Origin: Candidatus Kirkpatrickella diaphorinae | GTDB lineage: Bacteria > Pseudomonadota > Alphaproteobacteria > Acetobacterales > Acetobacteraceae | Length of the DNA: 64,000 nt | NCBI RefSeq assembly: GCF_025736875.1 | Contig: NZ_CP107052.1 | Location: 2,101,001-2,165,000 of the forward strand | Reading direction: 5' to 3' | Shown: positions 24,916 to 33,882 of the stretch, piece after piece | Numbering within the stretch: the stretch's first letter is position 1 | Layout: each line of letters begins with the position of its first letter | Notes under the pieces: generated by a model | Told to the model about the DNA's origin: nothing | The model's input: only the letters and a program-made list of their open reading frames with translations | The model's database searches: none | Program-made: the position numbers and the translations under genes

Positions 24916-26045
24916 CAAACTTGCTCCAAGCGCTGCAGAACATCATATGCAAAATCCGTGTAAGCATCTTTAGTGTCGAAAAACTTACGAGAATTGCCTC
25001 TGACTGTGTTTTGTTCGTCTGGATCGATCTGCGCTACTGGAACTTTCCACATGGGCACATGATACTTTTGTGACATGCTTGGAAAAGTATTATGCGTGTG
25101 TATAACGGAGTTGTTGCCGATTGAGCCTTTTAGGATATCAGCGAAGGGTAACGAAACGTCTTGCGAAATTGCTTCCTCAATTGTCTTAGGAATTTTGTCT
25201 GCATAATATTTATGGGCTTGAGCAAGTCTGTAATTATTGTTAGGACCATCGTATCTCTTTGCATTATAAATAGTATAACCAATTAATTTAACAAATTCTT
25301 GCGGAAAATGGTCTCTCTTCGCTTCTGATATAACTTCATACACTGTCTCGAATTGCTTTTTCCACTGACGTAAAGATTCTCCAATATTCCTGATACCGTA
25401 TACCGAAAACAAATCAGGCGTGCACGGTATGAGGAATGCATCAGCCAAGGTAAGGATGTTTTTGTTGAGCGCACCGAGACTTGGTGAAGTGTCAAAAATT
25501 ATGTAATCGTAATTATATTTATTCGAATAATTGTGAGATATACTCCTTATGTTTGTGATCGTTCTTATAGACAAGGGATCGCCACTTTAAACACTGTTCC
25601 ATCGTTCGCTGACCTTAGCTTCGAATCGATGAAGCGTGAGTCGACCAGGAATGATTGAGAGGTTTTCCGCCAAATCATATGGCGGGGGTAATTGAGCGAT
25701 GTCGTCAACTCCATCTTCTGTCGGTTTCAGCAGGAAATGAATGGATCTTGGCTTCGAAGTCATTTGTTGAAAAGAGGCGGAAGCACGTGAAAAGTCATTG
25801 ATATACGGGTCTTCAGGCTCCCATATCTCTTGAATCTGTTCCATATCTAGAGCGGTGATCGTCAAGTTACACTGTGGGTCCAAATCAACGACTAATACTC
25901 GTTTGCCGATCTCCGCAAACGAATGTGCAAGATGATAAGTGAGGGTTGTCTTGCCGACCCCTCCCTTGTTATTGAAAATTGTGAGGATTTTTGCCGGCAA
26001 ATCATTCTTCCCTGACCTAGAGTCGCGATGTGAATACTGTATCAC
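24915..26045 (-). pseudogene. ParA-like ATPase split by an in-frame TAA
   Basis: Two consecutive pieces in the same frame together make one ParA/Soj-family ATPase of about 376 codons. The N-terminal part (26045-25587, GTG start) has the deviant Walker A NNKGGVGKTTL and LVVDLDPQCNLT. It stops at TAA 25589-25587. The frame then continues without shift: SGDPLSIRTI, the Walker B-type IIFDTSPSLGALN, and LIPCTPDLFSVYGIRNI. The stop falls between conserved blocks, so it is a nonsense mutation or a sequencing error rather than two genes. A TTG at 25574 could restart the C-terminal part. Its end overlaps the RelA/SpoT start, so premature termination could reduce expression of that gene. AT-rich, like its partner. 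Confidence 0.8.
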
Positions 26046-26230
26046 ATCGAAATCTGTATTGCGCCAAATTTACATGAATGGTTATCATTTTTCTTTTATA
26101 ACATCACGGATGCTTGAGTTAATGTTGTCGTGCGCTCTTCACCTGCACCTCGAGATAAAGGCCTCGTGCATCGGGAAGGCGATAGACTTTGCCGGTTGCG
26201 CTTAATTTCCTGATTTTTATATACGTTAAC

Positions 26231-26262
26231 ACGTTGCCCCCACCCTTTTTACGTTACCCCCA
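26231..26262. repeat. Iteron-like direct repeats
   Basis: ACGTTGCCCCCA (26231-26242) recurs as ACGTTACCCCCA (26251-26262), 11 of 12 identical, with a 20-base period. A further ACGTTAAC lies at 26223-26230. The repeats precede the ParA-like gene, as iterons or partition sites do on plasmids; that role is inference. Confidence 0.55.
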
Positions 26263-26287
26263 ATTTCGTGCGCTTGCATGACAAGGG

Positions 26288-26464
<177 letters not shown>

Positions 26465-26494
26465 AGCGCTGGCCGGAAGATAGCAAACTTCCCG

Positions 26495-27130
26495 TCAAGC
26501 GCAAGGGGTTCTTGCGGCTTTTACAAACTGGGCGATCAATTCAGCGGATTTTACTCCGGGGCGGGTCTCAACGCCGGAGGAAACATCGACAGTCGGCGCG
26601 CCGGAGGTGGTGATGGCTTCAGCGACGTTTTCCGGCGTCAGCCCTCCGGCAAGCAGCCAGTTCTGCGGCGCTTTCCAGCGTTTCAGCGGTGCCCAGTCCA
26701 TGATACGGCCATTCCCGCCGGGCCGACCATCTTCCGTCCGTGCCGCAGGTTCGATCGCGAGGCCGTCACAAAGCGGCGCCTGGGGCAGGTCAGCAGGGGT
26801 GGTGACGGCGATGGAGACCCACACCGGCAAACCGAAACGCTGCCGGATTTCCGCCGCCCGCTCAGGCGAGTCGTAAATCTGCAAAATCGAGAGGGGCGCG
26901 GCGGCCAACGCGTCCGCGATCTCTTTATCCGAAGGTTTGACGAACAACCCCACCGCGCGGCGCACCGCCGAGTCTCCAAAGCGCGTCAGCAGCGCGCCAA
27001 CCTCCTGCGGCGTCACAAAGCGTGGGGATCGCGCGTAAAACACAAAGCCGATCCAATCTGCTCCATTCTCAAGCGCGGCGGCGACGTTTTCATGATCTCT
27101 CAGCCCGCAGATCTTGACGCCGACACTCAT
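26495..27130 (-). CDS. trpF: Phosphoribosylanthranilate isomerase
   Basis: Tryptophan biosynthesis, isomerising PRA to CdRP (EC 5.3.1.24). The 211-residue TIM barrel has VKICGLRD at the N-terminus (catalytic Cys), GFVFYARSPRFV, VGLFVKPS, the LLAGGLTPENV phosphate-binding loop, and VDVSSGVETRPGVK at the end. The ATG overlaps the pyrF stop by 4 bases. In related genomes trpB usually follows; here the tRNA-Ser and the island follow instead. Confidence 0.95.
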   Translation of the reverse strand: MSVGVKICGLRDHENVAAALENGADWIGFVFYARSPRFVTPQEVGALLTRFGDSAVRRAVGLFVKPSDKEIADALAAAPLSILQIYDSPERAAEIRQRFGLPVWVSIAVTTPADLPQAPLCDGLAIEPAARTEDGRPGGNGRIMDWAPLKRWKAPQNWLLAGGLTPENVAEAITTSGAPTVDVSSGVETRPGVKSAELIAQFVKAARTPCA

Positions 27131-27855
27131 GTTGCGGCCAGAATTTCATCCTGAATGGCGCGGGCGGTCTGGGCGGGGTCAGGGGCCTGGGTGATGGGGC
27201 GACCAACGACAATCCAATCCGCCCCCATTCGGGCGGCTTCACCGGGCGTCATGACACGTTTCTGATCATGGCTCTGGCTCCCCGCCGGGCGGATGCCGGG
27301 GACGACCAACGTGGGTTTCGCCCCGAATTCCTGACGGATCGGCGTAATTTCCTGCGCGGAGCATACCAGCCCATCGGCCCCGGCACGCAGGGCGACGTCG
27401 GCAAGGCGTAGCACTTGTTCCGCCGGCGTGGCGGCAACGCCGATCTCGCGCAAACCGACCGCGTCCATACTCGTCAACACCGTGACGGCCAGAAGGGCGG
27501 GGCGATTGTCAGCGGGGTAAGCCGCGTCAATCGCCTCCCGAGCCCGCGCAATCATCTCACGCCCGCCCGCAGCGTGGATCGTGAGGAGGCAGGCATCAAT
27601 GGAGGCCAGACTTTTCAGCCCATGGCTTACCGTATTCGGGATGTCATGCAGTTTCAGGTCCAGAAAAACGGGCTGGGTGCGGGATAAATCCTTGGCCGCG
27701 TCAAATCCGCAGCCATAAACAAATTCCATCCCGAGTTTAATCGCATCCACCACACCCGCGAGCTGTGCCGCCCAGTTCTTCGCCTGGGTGATGTCGGCTG
27801 TATCCAGGGCGGCGATGAGGCGGGTGCGCGGCGCGGGCTTATTGGGGGGGCTCAC
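27127..27855 (-). CDS. pyrF: Orotidine 5'-phosphate decarboxylase
   Basis: Last step of UMP synthesis (EC 4.1.1.23). The 242-residue barrel shows IAALDTADITQA at the N-terminus, the catalytic VFLDLKLHDIPNTV with the Asp-Lys-Asp array, and VVPGIRPAGSQSHDQKRVMTPGEA ending DWIVVGRPIT. The start is GTG at 27855, overlapping the lapA-like stop (GTGA), and the end overlaps trpF, so lapA-pyrF-trpF is one translationally coupled operon. Confidence 0.95.
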   Translation of the reverse strand: MSPPNKPAPRTRLIAALDTADITQAKNWAAQLAGVVDAIKLGMEFVYGCGFDAAKDLSRTQPVFLDLKLHDIPNTVSHGLKSLASIDACLLTIHAAGGREMIARAREAIDAAYPADNRPALLAVTVLTSMDAVGLREIGVAATPAEQVLRLADVALRAGADGLVCSAQEITPIRQEFGAKPTLVVPGIRPAGSQSHDQKRVMTPGEAARMGADWIVVGRPITQAPDPAQTARAIQDEILAAT

Positions 27856-28196
27856 GGATGGTAAATCGTGGAGGCGGCATCAAGTGGCGCTGACGGTGCC
27901 GGTTGCGGCATCGGGCGCGGCGCGGCGCCGAGGCGCTCATGCAGGCTGACAAGCTGCGTCTGAAGGGTCTGGACCTGTTGCTCAGCCTTGCGGGCGCGTT
28001 GACGCTGACGGAACCCGCCAACGGATGACATGGCGGCACCAAAAAGCGCGCTGACCATGCCGACGAAAAGCACAAGAATACCGACCGGTAATTTGATGTC
28101 GAAATTGATCATTTTCGGCGTGGCCGTATCAAGATTGCTGAGGGCAAAAATAATCAATATGACCAGAAAGATGATAATAAAAAGCAGGCGCAACAT
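27852..28196 (-). CDS. LapA (DUF1049) family inner-membrane protein
   Basis: A 114-residue protein with two hydrophobic helices (about residues 3-20 and 40-60) separated by SNLDTATPKMINFDIKLP, the arrangement of the LapA/DUF1049 family, then a basic coiled-coil stretch and a Pro/Ala-rich tail. In E. coli the LapA/LapB pair is tied to LPS assembly and LpxC turnover; no lapB is present here. ihfB often precedes it in Alphaproteobacteria but not here. GGAG lies 7 bases before the ATG. Confidence 0.8.
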   Translation of the reverse strand: MLRLLFIIIFLVILIIFALSNLDTATPKMINFDIKLPVGILVLFVGMVSALFGAAMSSVGGFRQRQRARKAEQQVQTLQTQLVSLHERLGAAPRPMPQPAPSAPLDAASTIYHP

Positions 28197-28564
28197 CGTT
28201 CACTCCGCAGGTAACCAGATGAGAAACATCTCTCCAGCCGACACGGTTGCAAACTAGCCTGAGCCGCTTCGGTCATCAAGTCTTCGTGTCAGGTGAGGGT
28301 CCCGATGCCAGGTTGGGATGGTCTTTTCACCCTCGTAACAAAGCGTCTGACGCAGGCGGTACGGCAATATTCCGGGCGTAAAGCTTTGATTGAAATCAGC
28401 ATATTTCCTGAAGCCACCAAGTGTTAAAAAAACTGCATAAACTGGGCGGGGTGGGTTGTTTGGCCGAAGCCTTTCGCGATATCAATTGCAGCAAAATAAT
28501 GTTCGTCTGGGTTTGACGTCAGGATGTCGGTCCGAAAGCCCGCGTGGCGATCTGCAGGAAAGGA
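28197..28564. other. 368-bp intergenic region, divergent lapA / glycosyltransferase
   Basis: It must hold promoters for both divergent genes. Small palindromes are visible (TGATTGAAATCA at 28387-28398 and TGACGTCA in 28514-28521), but no pair of promoter boxes at normal spacing is convincing. No RNA gene was recognised. Confidence 0.35.
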
Positions 28565-31477
28565 ATGCGGTTGGATCAGGCGCAGGAACATAAGCCGCTA
28601 TGGGCAGAGTTTGACCTTTCCTGGTATCGCCAGCGATACCGGCAGGAAATCATCAATATCGCCGGTGATGTCACGGATGAAAATCTGGAGGCCTTCTGGC
28701 GCGATTTCGGCTCAGCCTACGGACATTCGCCCAATCGTTATTTTGATGAAGTTTTTTACCGCCGCAATAATCGCTCTGTCGGGGACGGCATTCATCGGGG
28801 CATTTTTGTGTCCGGTTTCCAGCATTATGACGAGATCGGCTTTCAGGAATGCGCGCCGCACTGGATGTTCGATGAAACGGGATATTTCATCCATAATCCC
28901 GACCTGACCATGCGTCGCCTCAAAGATGAGGGGTTGCGCAATGGCTATGATCATTATCTCCGCTTCGGCCAGAAAGAGCAGCGTATCAGCACGCCGTTTT
29001 TTGACCCTGACGTGCTGCGCATCTCACTTTTCCAGGCGCGGCAGGCTTATTTCAGCCCTCAAGGTGAGTTTACCCGGTTTCAGGAGGATGCGACCGTCGC
29101 ATCGCTCCGATGCTCATGGTATTTTGATCCTGACTGGTATCTTGAAAACTACACCGCCGTGCAGGAGATGATTACGGAAGGGGCGTATTTCTGCGCCTTA
29201 CAACATTATCTCTCAAATGACTCGCCGACGGCCTTCAACCCCAATCCTTATTTTGACGATGGCTGGTATCGTGAAACTTATCAGGATGTGGCGACTGAGG
29301 TCGCGCTCGGTAAATTGCGTAATGGATATGAGCATTTTATCCGCTTCGGCCTGAAGGAAGGGCGTCTGCCAATGGAGGGGGCGGTTCTGCAACCCCAATC
29401 CATCTGCAACATGCGTGATAATGCGTTCCTCTCTTATGTCCGCACCCAGGGCGGGACCGCCGCGCCGGAAATCATGCCGCCCATGGCCCCTGATGCCCGC
29501 GCTGAAGTGGTGGTGCGGCGTCGGGCCGTCTTATTCGGCCAACTTAATCGCTCCCCGTTAGATTTCCGGACAGGCCGTGCACCGCGCCTGACCGTCATTA
29601 TCCCCGTTTATAATGATTTCGCAGGCCTGGTCGAGACACTGACCGCGCTCCACGGGGCCCGACATTTATCCTTGCAGATTTTGCTGATCGACCATTCAGG
29701 GCATCAGTTTCTCACGCGTCTGGACACGCTTGCGCGCGGCGTCGAGATCATCCGGGAGGATGGCGCCAACCCGGAGCATGTGCGTGAGCGGCTCATCTCC
29801 CATATCCACACCGATAAAATACTTTTCCTCAAAACGGGTCTCGTCGTGACGGAGGCGAGTGCGCTCTCCATTATTGATCAGCTTGATGCCGAGGCGGACC
29901 TTGCCGTCATTGCGCCGCTGATCCTCGATCGTAATGGCAGGGTTCAGGAGGCCGGCCAGCATTTATGGCGCGATGGCAGTTTCTACAGCTTCGGGGAGGG
30001 GGCGGAAAGCACATGCCCGGCCTTGCAAAACCGACGTCCCTGCGACTCTGTCGGTGGGGATGCCTATCTCTGCCGCAAAGAGAGCTTCGCCCGAGCAGCG
30101 CATGAGGATGATTTCGCCACGGCCGGTTATCGCTTCGCGACGCTGGGCGCTCGCCCGAGGGAGCGGAAAGTGGCGTGCAGAATCATTTATGACCCCCGCC
30201 TGGTCATTCACAACCTATCCCGGGATGAAGGCTTCGAGGTGGAAGGTGATGGGGATCGCGCGGCATTCATCAAACAATATGGAGATTTCTGCGCCTATCG
30301 ACCGGTGAAAGCCGCCCATTCCGCCGCGCTCGGTGCTTCCATCAAGTTATTGGGGCGTCGGGTGTTGGTGATCACGGATGATCTACCGGGATATAAGCCT
30401 TATGCGGCTTCCCTCCGACTGGTCTCCACCGTCAGGAATATGATTGCCCTCGGGTTGAAGGTCACGATTTTTTCCGTCACGCCGCGCAAAGCGCAGGATG
30501 CGGCGCTTCGACGTTTCTTCGACCCCGAAGTTGAATTGGTGCAGGTCTCCGCGGATCTGACATTACAATCCTTCCTGAAGGCGCGCGCGCGATGCTTTGA
30601 TTATGTCTGGTTTGACGGGTTGCGGCTTGTCCCCCAGATATGGGGCGCGTTGACGGCGGCGCAGGATGGCCTTCCGTTGACCGGTTACGTTTGCGATGCG
30701 CGCCAGCTTGCCTTCGAGACCGGCACGCGCCGAACGCCGATGATGGGTGCGCGGGACGGGTGGGAAACCCCGTCTGAGGAAGCGGTTCTAAAGGAGGAAG
30801 AACTCACCCGCCTTCTCTGGCTCTTCCAATCCATCATTGTCGCCAGTGAGCATGAAGTCGCAGCCCTGCAGAAATCCGGAATCGAAAAATGTTGCAGCCT
30901 GCCGATTGGTGAGCAGCGGGAGAACGCGAAACCCTTCCAAGAGCGTGCCGACCTTCTCTTCGCGCTGCCGGTGCTTGAGCGGGGCGATGTCGGATATCGC
31001 GCCCTCCATTGGACCTTACGCGAGATTATGCCGCGCCTGGAGGAGAAACTGGGCCATCCGGTGCAGCTCCATGTCAGCGCGGTGCCTGAAAATATCCCCC
31101 TTCTGACCAGCCTGCGCCATTACATTCATCTCGGCGCGCCCCTTGAGGGGGAGGGGTCGCTCGAAGCACTTTGCGACAGGGCGCGTCTGATGATTGACCC
31201 GTCAGATGCCTCGCTATCCCTCACTGCGGAGGCGGAATGCGCCTTAAGTCGCGGCCTCCCCGTCATCGCTTCAGGTGAAGGGGTGGAGAATGGCGTCGTC
31301 TATGTATCCAACGCGCCGGAACTCTTCGTTGAGGCCATCGCCACACTTTATGAAAATGAGGAAGCCTGGGACGTCTACTCTGAATATGCGCTTCGTGACG
31401 CGCCAAAGAGGGAGGATAATCTCGCAAATCTAAAAGCGATCCTCATGTCGTCCAAATCGCATGAAAAGGATTGGTAA
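28565..31477 (+). CDS. Large multidomain glycosyltransferase with N-terminal FDxxxY repeats
   Basis: A 970-residue protein. Residues 1 to about 290 contain roughly five diverged copies of a unit of the type FDxxxYxxxxxD...G...HYxxFGxxE.R (for example PYFDDGWYRETYQDVA then HFIRFGLKEGR). Residues about 335-620 are a GT-A-like domain starting RLTVIIPVYNDFAGLVETL, with an unusual LIDHSGH where DxSxD is expected. The last about 350 residues, from VLVITDDLPGYKPYAASLR, resemble a GT-B-like transferase. Probably acts on surface polysaccharide. ATG 28565 follows AGGAAAGGA; GTG 28544 is an upstream alternative. Its 3' end lies 1 base before the next gene. Confidence 0.75.
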   Translation: MRLDQAQEHKPLWAEFDLSWYRQRYRQEIINIAGDVTDENLEAFWRDFGSAYGHSPNRYFDEVFYRRNNRSVGDGIHRGIFVSGFQHYDEIGFQECAPHWMFDETGYFIHNPDLTMRRLKDEGLRNGYDHYLRFGQKEQRISTPFFDPDVLRISLFQARQAYFSPQGEFTRFQEDATVASLRCSWYFDPDWYLENYTAVQEMITEGAYFCALQHYLSNDSPTAFNPNPYFDDGWYRETYQDVATEVALGKLRNGYEHFIRFGLKEGRLPMEGAVLQPQSICNMRDNAFLSYVRTQGGTAAPEIMPPMAPDARAEVVVRRRAVLFGQLNRSPLDFRTGRAPRLTVIIPVYNDFAGLVETLTALHGARHLSLQILLIDHSGHQFLTRLDTLARGVEIIREDGANPEHVRERLISHIHTDKILFLKTGLVVTEASALSIIDQLDAEADLAVIAPLILDRNGRVQEAGQHLWRDGSFYSFGEGAESTCPALQNRRPCDSVGGDAYLCRKESFARAAHEDDFATAGYRFATLGARPRERKVACRIIYDPRLVIHNLSRDEGFEVEGDGDRAAFIKQYGDFCAYRPVKAAHSAALGASIKLLGRRVLVITDDLPGYKPYAASLRLVSTVRNMIALGLKVTIFSVTPRKAQDAALRRFFDPEVELVQVSADLTLQSFLKARARCFDYVWFDGLRLVPQIWGALTAAQDGLPLTGYVCDARQLAFETGTRRTPMMGARDGWETPSEEAVLKEEELTRLLWLFQSIIVASEHEVAALQKSGIEKCCSLPIGEQRENAKPFQERADLLFALPVLERGDVGYRALHWTLREIMPRLEEKLGHPVQLHVSAVPENIPLLTSLRHYIHLGAPLEGEGSLEALCDRARLMIDPSDASLSLTAEAECALSRGLPVIASGEGVENGVVYVSNAPELFVEAIATLYENEEAWDVYSEYALRDAPKREDNLANLKAILMSSKSHEKDW

Positions 31478-31478
31478 T

Positions 31479-32870
31479 ATGTCACAGATGTTGACTCAGG
31501 TTCTTGAGGAAATTGATCGCACGCTGGAGGCGAGCCTCGCCCGGCTTGAGACATTTCTCAGAATTCCGAGCATCTCAACCCGGCCGGAGCACAAGGCGGA
31601 TTGCCGTCGGGCCGCAGATCACCTCGTCTCAGACCTGACATCAATCGGGTTTAATGCCAGGACAGAAAACACGCCAGGTCATCCCATGGTTGTCGCCCAC
31701 ATGTCGGCAGACCAGCCTGAAAACGCCGCCCATGTGCTTTTTTACGGCCATTACGACGTGCAACCGACCGACCCTGAGGATCTGTGGCGTCATCCGCCAT
31801 TTGAACCGGTGATTGAAAATCAGGATGGGCGCAAGGTTATCGTGGCGCGGGGGGCCTCGGACGATAAAGGCCAGGTGATGACATTCATCGAAGCCTGCCG
31901 CGCCTGGAAGAAACTGACGGGCAAGCTCCCTGTTTCCGTGTCATTTCTGATTGAGGGGGAGGAGGAGAGCGGGGGCGAAAATCTCCTGCCTTTCATGAAG
32001 GCGCATCGCGATGAGTTGCGCGCTGATATCGCCCTCATCTGCGATACGGGTATGCCGGACCGGACAACCCCCGCCATCACGACCAGCCTCCGTGGCCTGC
32101 TGGCTGAGGAAGTGACGGTAAGCTGTGCGCAGCATGACCTGCATTCCGGTATGTTCGGAAACGCTGCGCGTAACCCGGCGGAGATATTGGGCCGCATTAT
32201 CGGCTCCCTGCGGGATGAGGCGGGGCGCGTTGTCCTTGACGGTTTTTATAACGGCGTCGTAACGCCCTCTCCTGAAATCCGTGCGCAATGGAAATCCGTT
32301 TTCCCCGATGACAAGGCGATCCTTCAACCGCTCGGTCTGTCAGATGCGGCGGGTGAACGTGATTTTTCGGCAATTGAGCAGATCTGGGCGCGGCCGAGTT
32401 TTGAGGTTAATGGCATCACCAGCGGCTATACGGGTGAGGGGTTCAAAACCGTCATCCCGGCGAAAGCGACCGCCAAAATCTCCTTCCGCCTCGTGCCGGG
32501 TCAGGACCCGCAGAAAATCCGGGAGACTTTCCGCGCTTACGTCAAATCCATGCTGCCACCGGATGCGAAAGTGCAATTTACGTCGCATGGGGCGTCATCA
32601 GGCTCGCAATTGGCGCAGGCCGGTCAATTCCTGGAAAAAACCCGCACGGCCCTTCAGGATGAATGGGGTAAGCCCGCTTTGATGATCGGTTGTGGCGGGT
32701 CGATCCCCGTCGCGGGGGAGGTCAAGGAGGCACTGGATATGGATGCACTCCTCGTCGGTTTTGCTCAGGATGATGACCGCATCCATTCCCCGAACGAGCA
32801 ATATGGGCTTGAGCAGTTCCATCGCGGCATGCGGTCCTGGGTGCGTATCCTTGCATCCTTTGCCGCCTGA
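31479..32870 (+). CDS. M20 family metallopeptidase (dipeptidase)
   Basis: A 463-residue zinc di-/carboxypeptidase of the CNDP/M20 dipeptidase branch. Metal and catalytic motifs: YGHYDVQP (His ligand and Asp), RGASDDKGQ (bridging Asp), EGEEESGG (catalytic Glu and ligand Glu), CDTGMPD, a dimerisation domain with HSGMFGNAARNP, and IGCGGSIPVAGE near the end. The substrate is unknown. ATG 31479 has AAGGA 8 bases upstream; an in-frame ATG at 31461 overlaps the glycosyltransferase. It starts 1 base after the upstream stop, suggesting co-transcription. Confidence 0.88.
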   Translation: MSQMLTQVLEEIDRTLEASLARLETFLRIPSISTRPEHKADCRRAADHLVSDLTSIGFNARTENTPGHPMVVAHMSADQPENAAHVLFYGHYDVQPTDPEDLWRHPPFEPVIENQDGRKVIVARGASDDKGQVMTFIEACRAWKKLTGKLPVSVSFLIEGEEESGGENLLPFMKAHRDELRADIALICDTGMPDRTTPAITTSLRGLLAEEVTVSCAQHDLHSGMFGNAARNPAEILGRIIGSLRDEAGRVVLDGFYNGVVTPSPEIRAQWKSVFPDDKAILQPLGLSDAAGERDFSAIEQIWARPSFEVNGITSGYTGEGFKTVIPAKATAKISFRLVPGQDPQKIRETFRAYVKSMLPPDAKVQFTSHGASSGSQLAQAGQFLEKTRTALQDEWGKPALMIGCGGSIPVAGEVKEALDMDALLVGFAQDDDRIHSPNEQYGLEQFHRGMRSWVRILASFAA

Positions 32871-32877
32871 AGCGCGC

Positions 32878-33870
32878 ATGACGACCCGCCCGCCTCTTCC
32901 GCCGATTGCCATCACGATGGGCGACCCTGCCGGGATCGGGCCGGAACTGATCGCCCCACTTTGGCAATCCCTGCGTCAAAGTGGGCCGGGCTTCATCTGG
33001 CTGGGTGACCCGCGCCTTCTGCCAGCAAATGTGCCGCATGAAATCGTCGCGTCACCCGACGCGGCGCTTTCATGCTTTGCCTCGCGCCTGCCCGTCATGC
33101 CCGTCAGGCTGCAGGAAAGCGCGGAGGCGGGGCGTCCCGATCCGCGTCATGCCCCTGCGATTATCGCGTCGATAGAGCGCGCGACCCATCTGACGCGAGA
33201 GGGGAAAGTCGCTGCCATCGTCACCAGCCCGATCAGCAAGCATGTCCTGAAAGATGCGGGCTTCAATTTCCCCGGACATACGGAATATCTTGCGCATTTA
33301 TGCGATGAGCCCGGCGCGGAGGTGATGATGCTTGTCTCGCCGCATCTACGTGTAGTGCCGGTGACGATTCATGTCAGTCTGCGTGACGCCATCGCGCAAT
33401 TAAACACGCCGCTTATCGTAAAAATCGGCACCACCCTGATCACATCCTTACAGAGAGACTTCAATATCAGGACGCCGCGCATCGCCGTTGCGGGGCTCAA
33501 CCCCCATGCGGGTGAAGCCGGGTATATGGGCGACGAGGAAGCCCGCATCATCGCGCCGGCAATCACGGCCCTGCGCCATTTAAATGCGGAGATTTCCGAT
33601 CCCCTGCCGCCAGATACGATGTTCACGCCGCAAATGCGGGAAACGTACGATGCCGCCCTCTGCATGTATCATGATCAGGCCTTGATCCCGCTTAAAACGC
33701 TGGATATGACGCATGGCGTCAATGTCACGCTCGGACTGCCCATTGTGCGCACATCGCCTGACCATGGCACAGCTTTTGACATTGCCGGGCGCGGCATGGC
33801 AAATGAGTCCAGCATGCTTGAGGCCGTGCGGCTGGCGCATAAACTGGCAGCGCACCGGCGTCGGGCGTGA
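32878..33870 (+). CDS. pdxA: 4-hydroxythreonine-4-phosphate dehydrogenase
   Basis: Pyridoxal 5'-phosphate synthesis (EC 1.1.1.262). A 330-residue protein with the family opening ITMGDPAGIGPE, then TSPISKHVLKDAGFNFPGHTEYLA (metal-binding His), AGLNPHAGEAGYMGDEE, YDAALCMYHDQALIPLKTL and the C-terminal TSPDHGTAFDIAG. The start at 32878 gives the normal N-terminus 7 bases after the M20 gene; a longer frame reading back into that gene is rejected. It is followed 12 bases later by pdxJ, so the two DXP-dependent vitamin B6 genes form one unit. Confidence 0.95.
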   Translation: MTTRPPLPPIAITMGDPAGIGPELIAPLWQSLRQSGPGFIWLGDPRLLPANVPHEIVASPDAALSCFASRLPVMPVRLQESAEAGRPDPRHAPAIIASIERATHLTREGKVAAIVTSPISKHVLKDAGFNFPGHTEYLAHLCDEPGAEVMMLVSPHLRVVPVTIHVSLRDAIAQLNTPLIVKIGTTLITSLQRDFNIRTPRIAVAGLNPHAGEAGYMGDEEARIIAPAITALRHLNAEISDPLPPDTMFTPQMRETYDAALCMYHDQALIPLKTLDMTHGVNVTLGLPIVRTSPDHGTAFDIAGRGMANESSMLEAVRLAHKLAAHRRRA

Positions 33871-33882
33871 CAGGAACTTAAT

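Noticed and set aside
24915..26045. Two separate ParA genes
   Set aside because: The two pieces are collinear halves of a single ParA fold in one frame, separated only by one stop codon.
32692..32877. 62-codon N-terminal extension of pdxA
   Set aside because: It lies inside the M20 peptidase gene and its sequence does not look like PdxA; the family start is at 32878.
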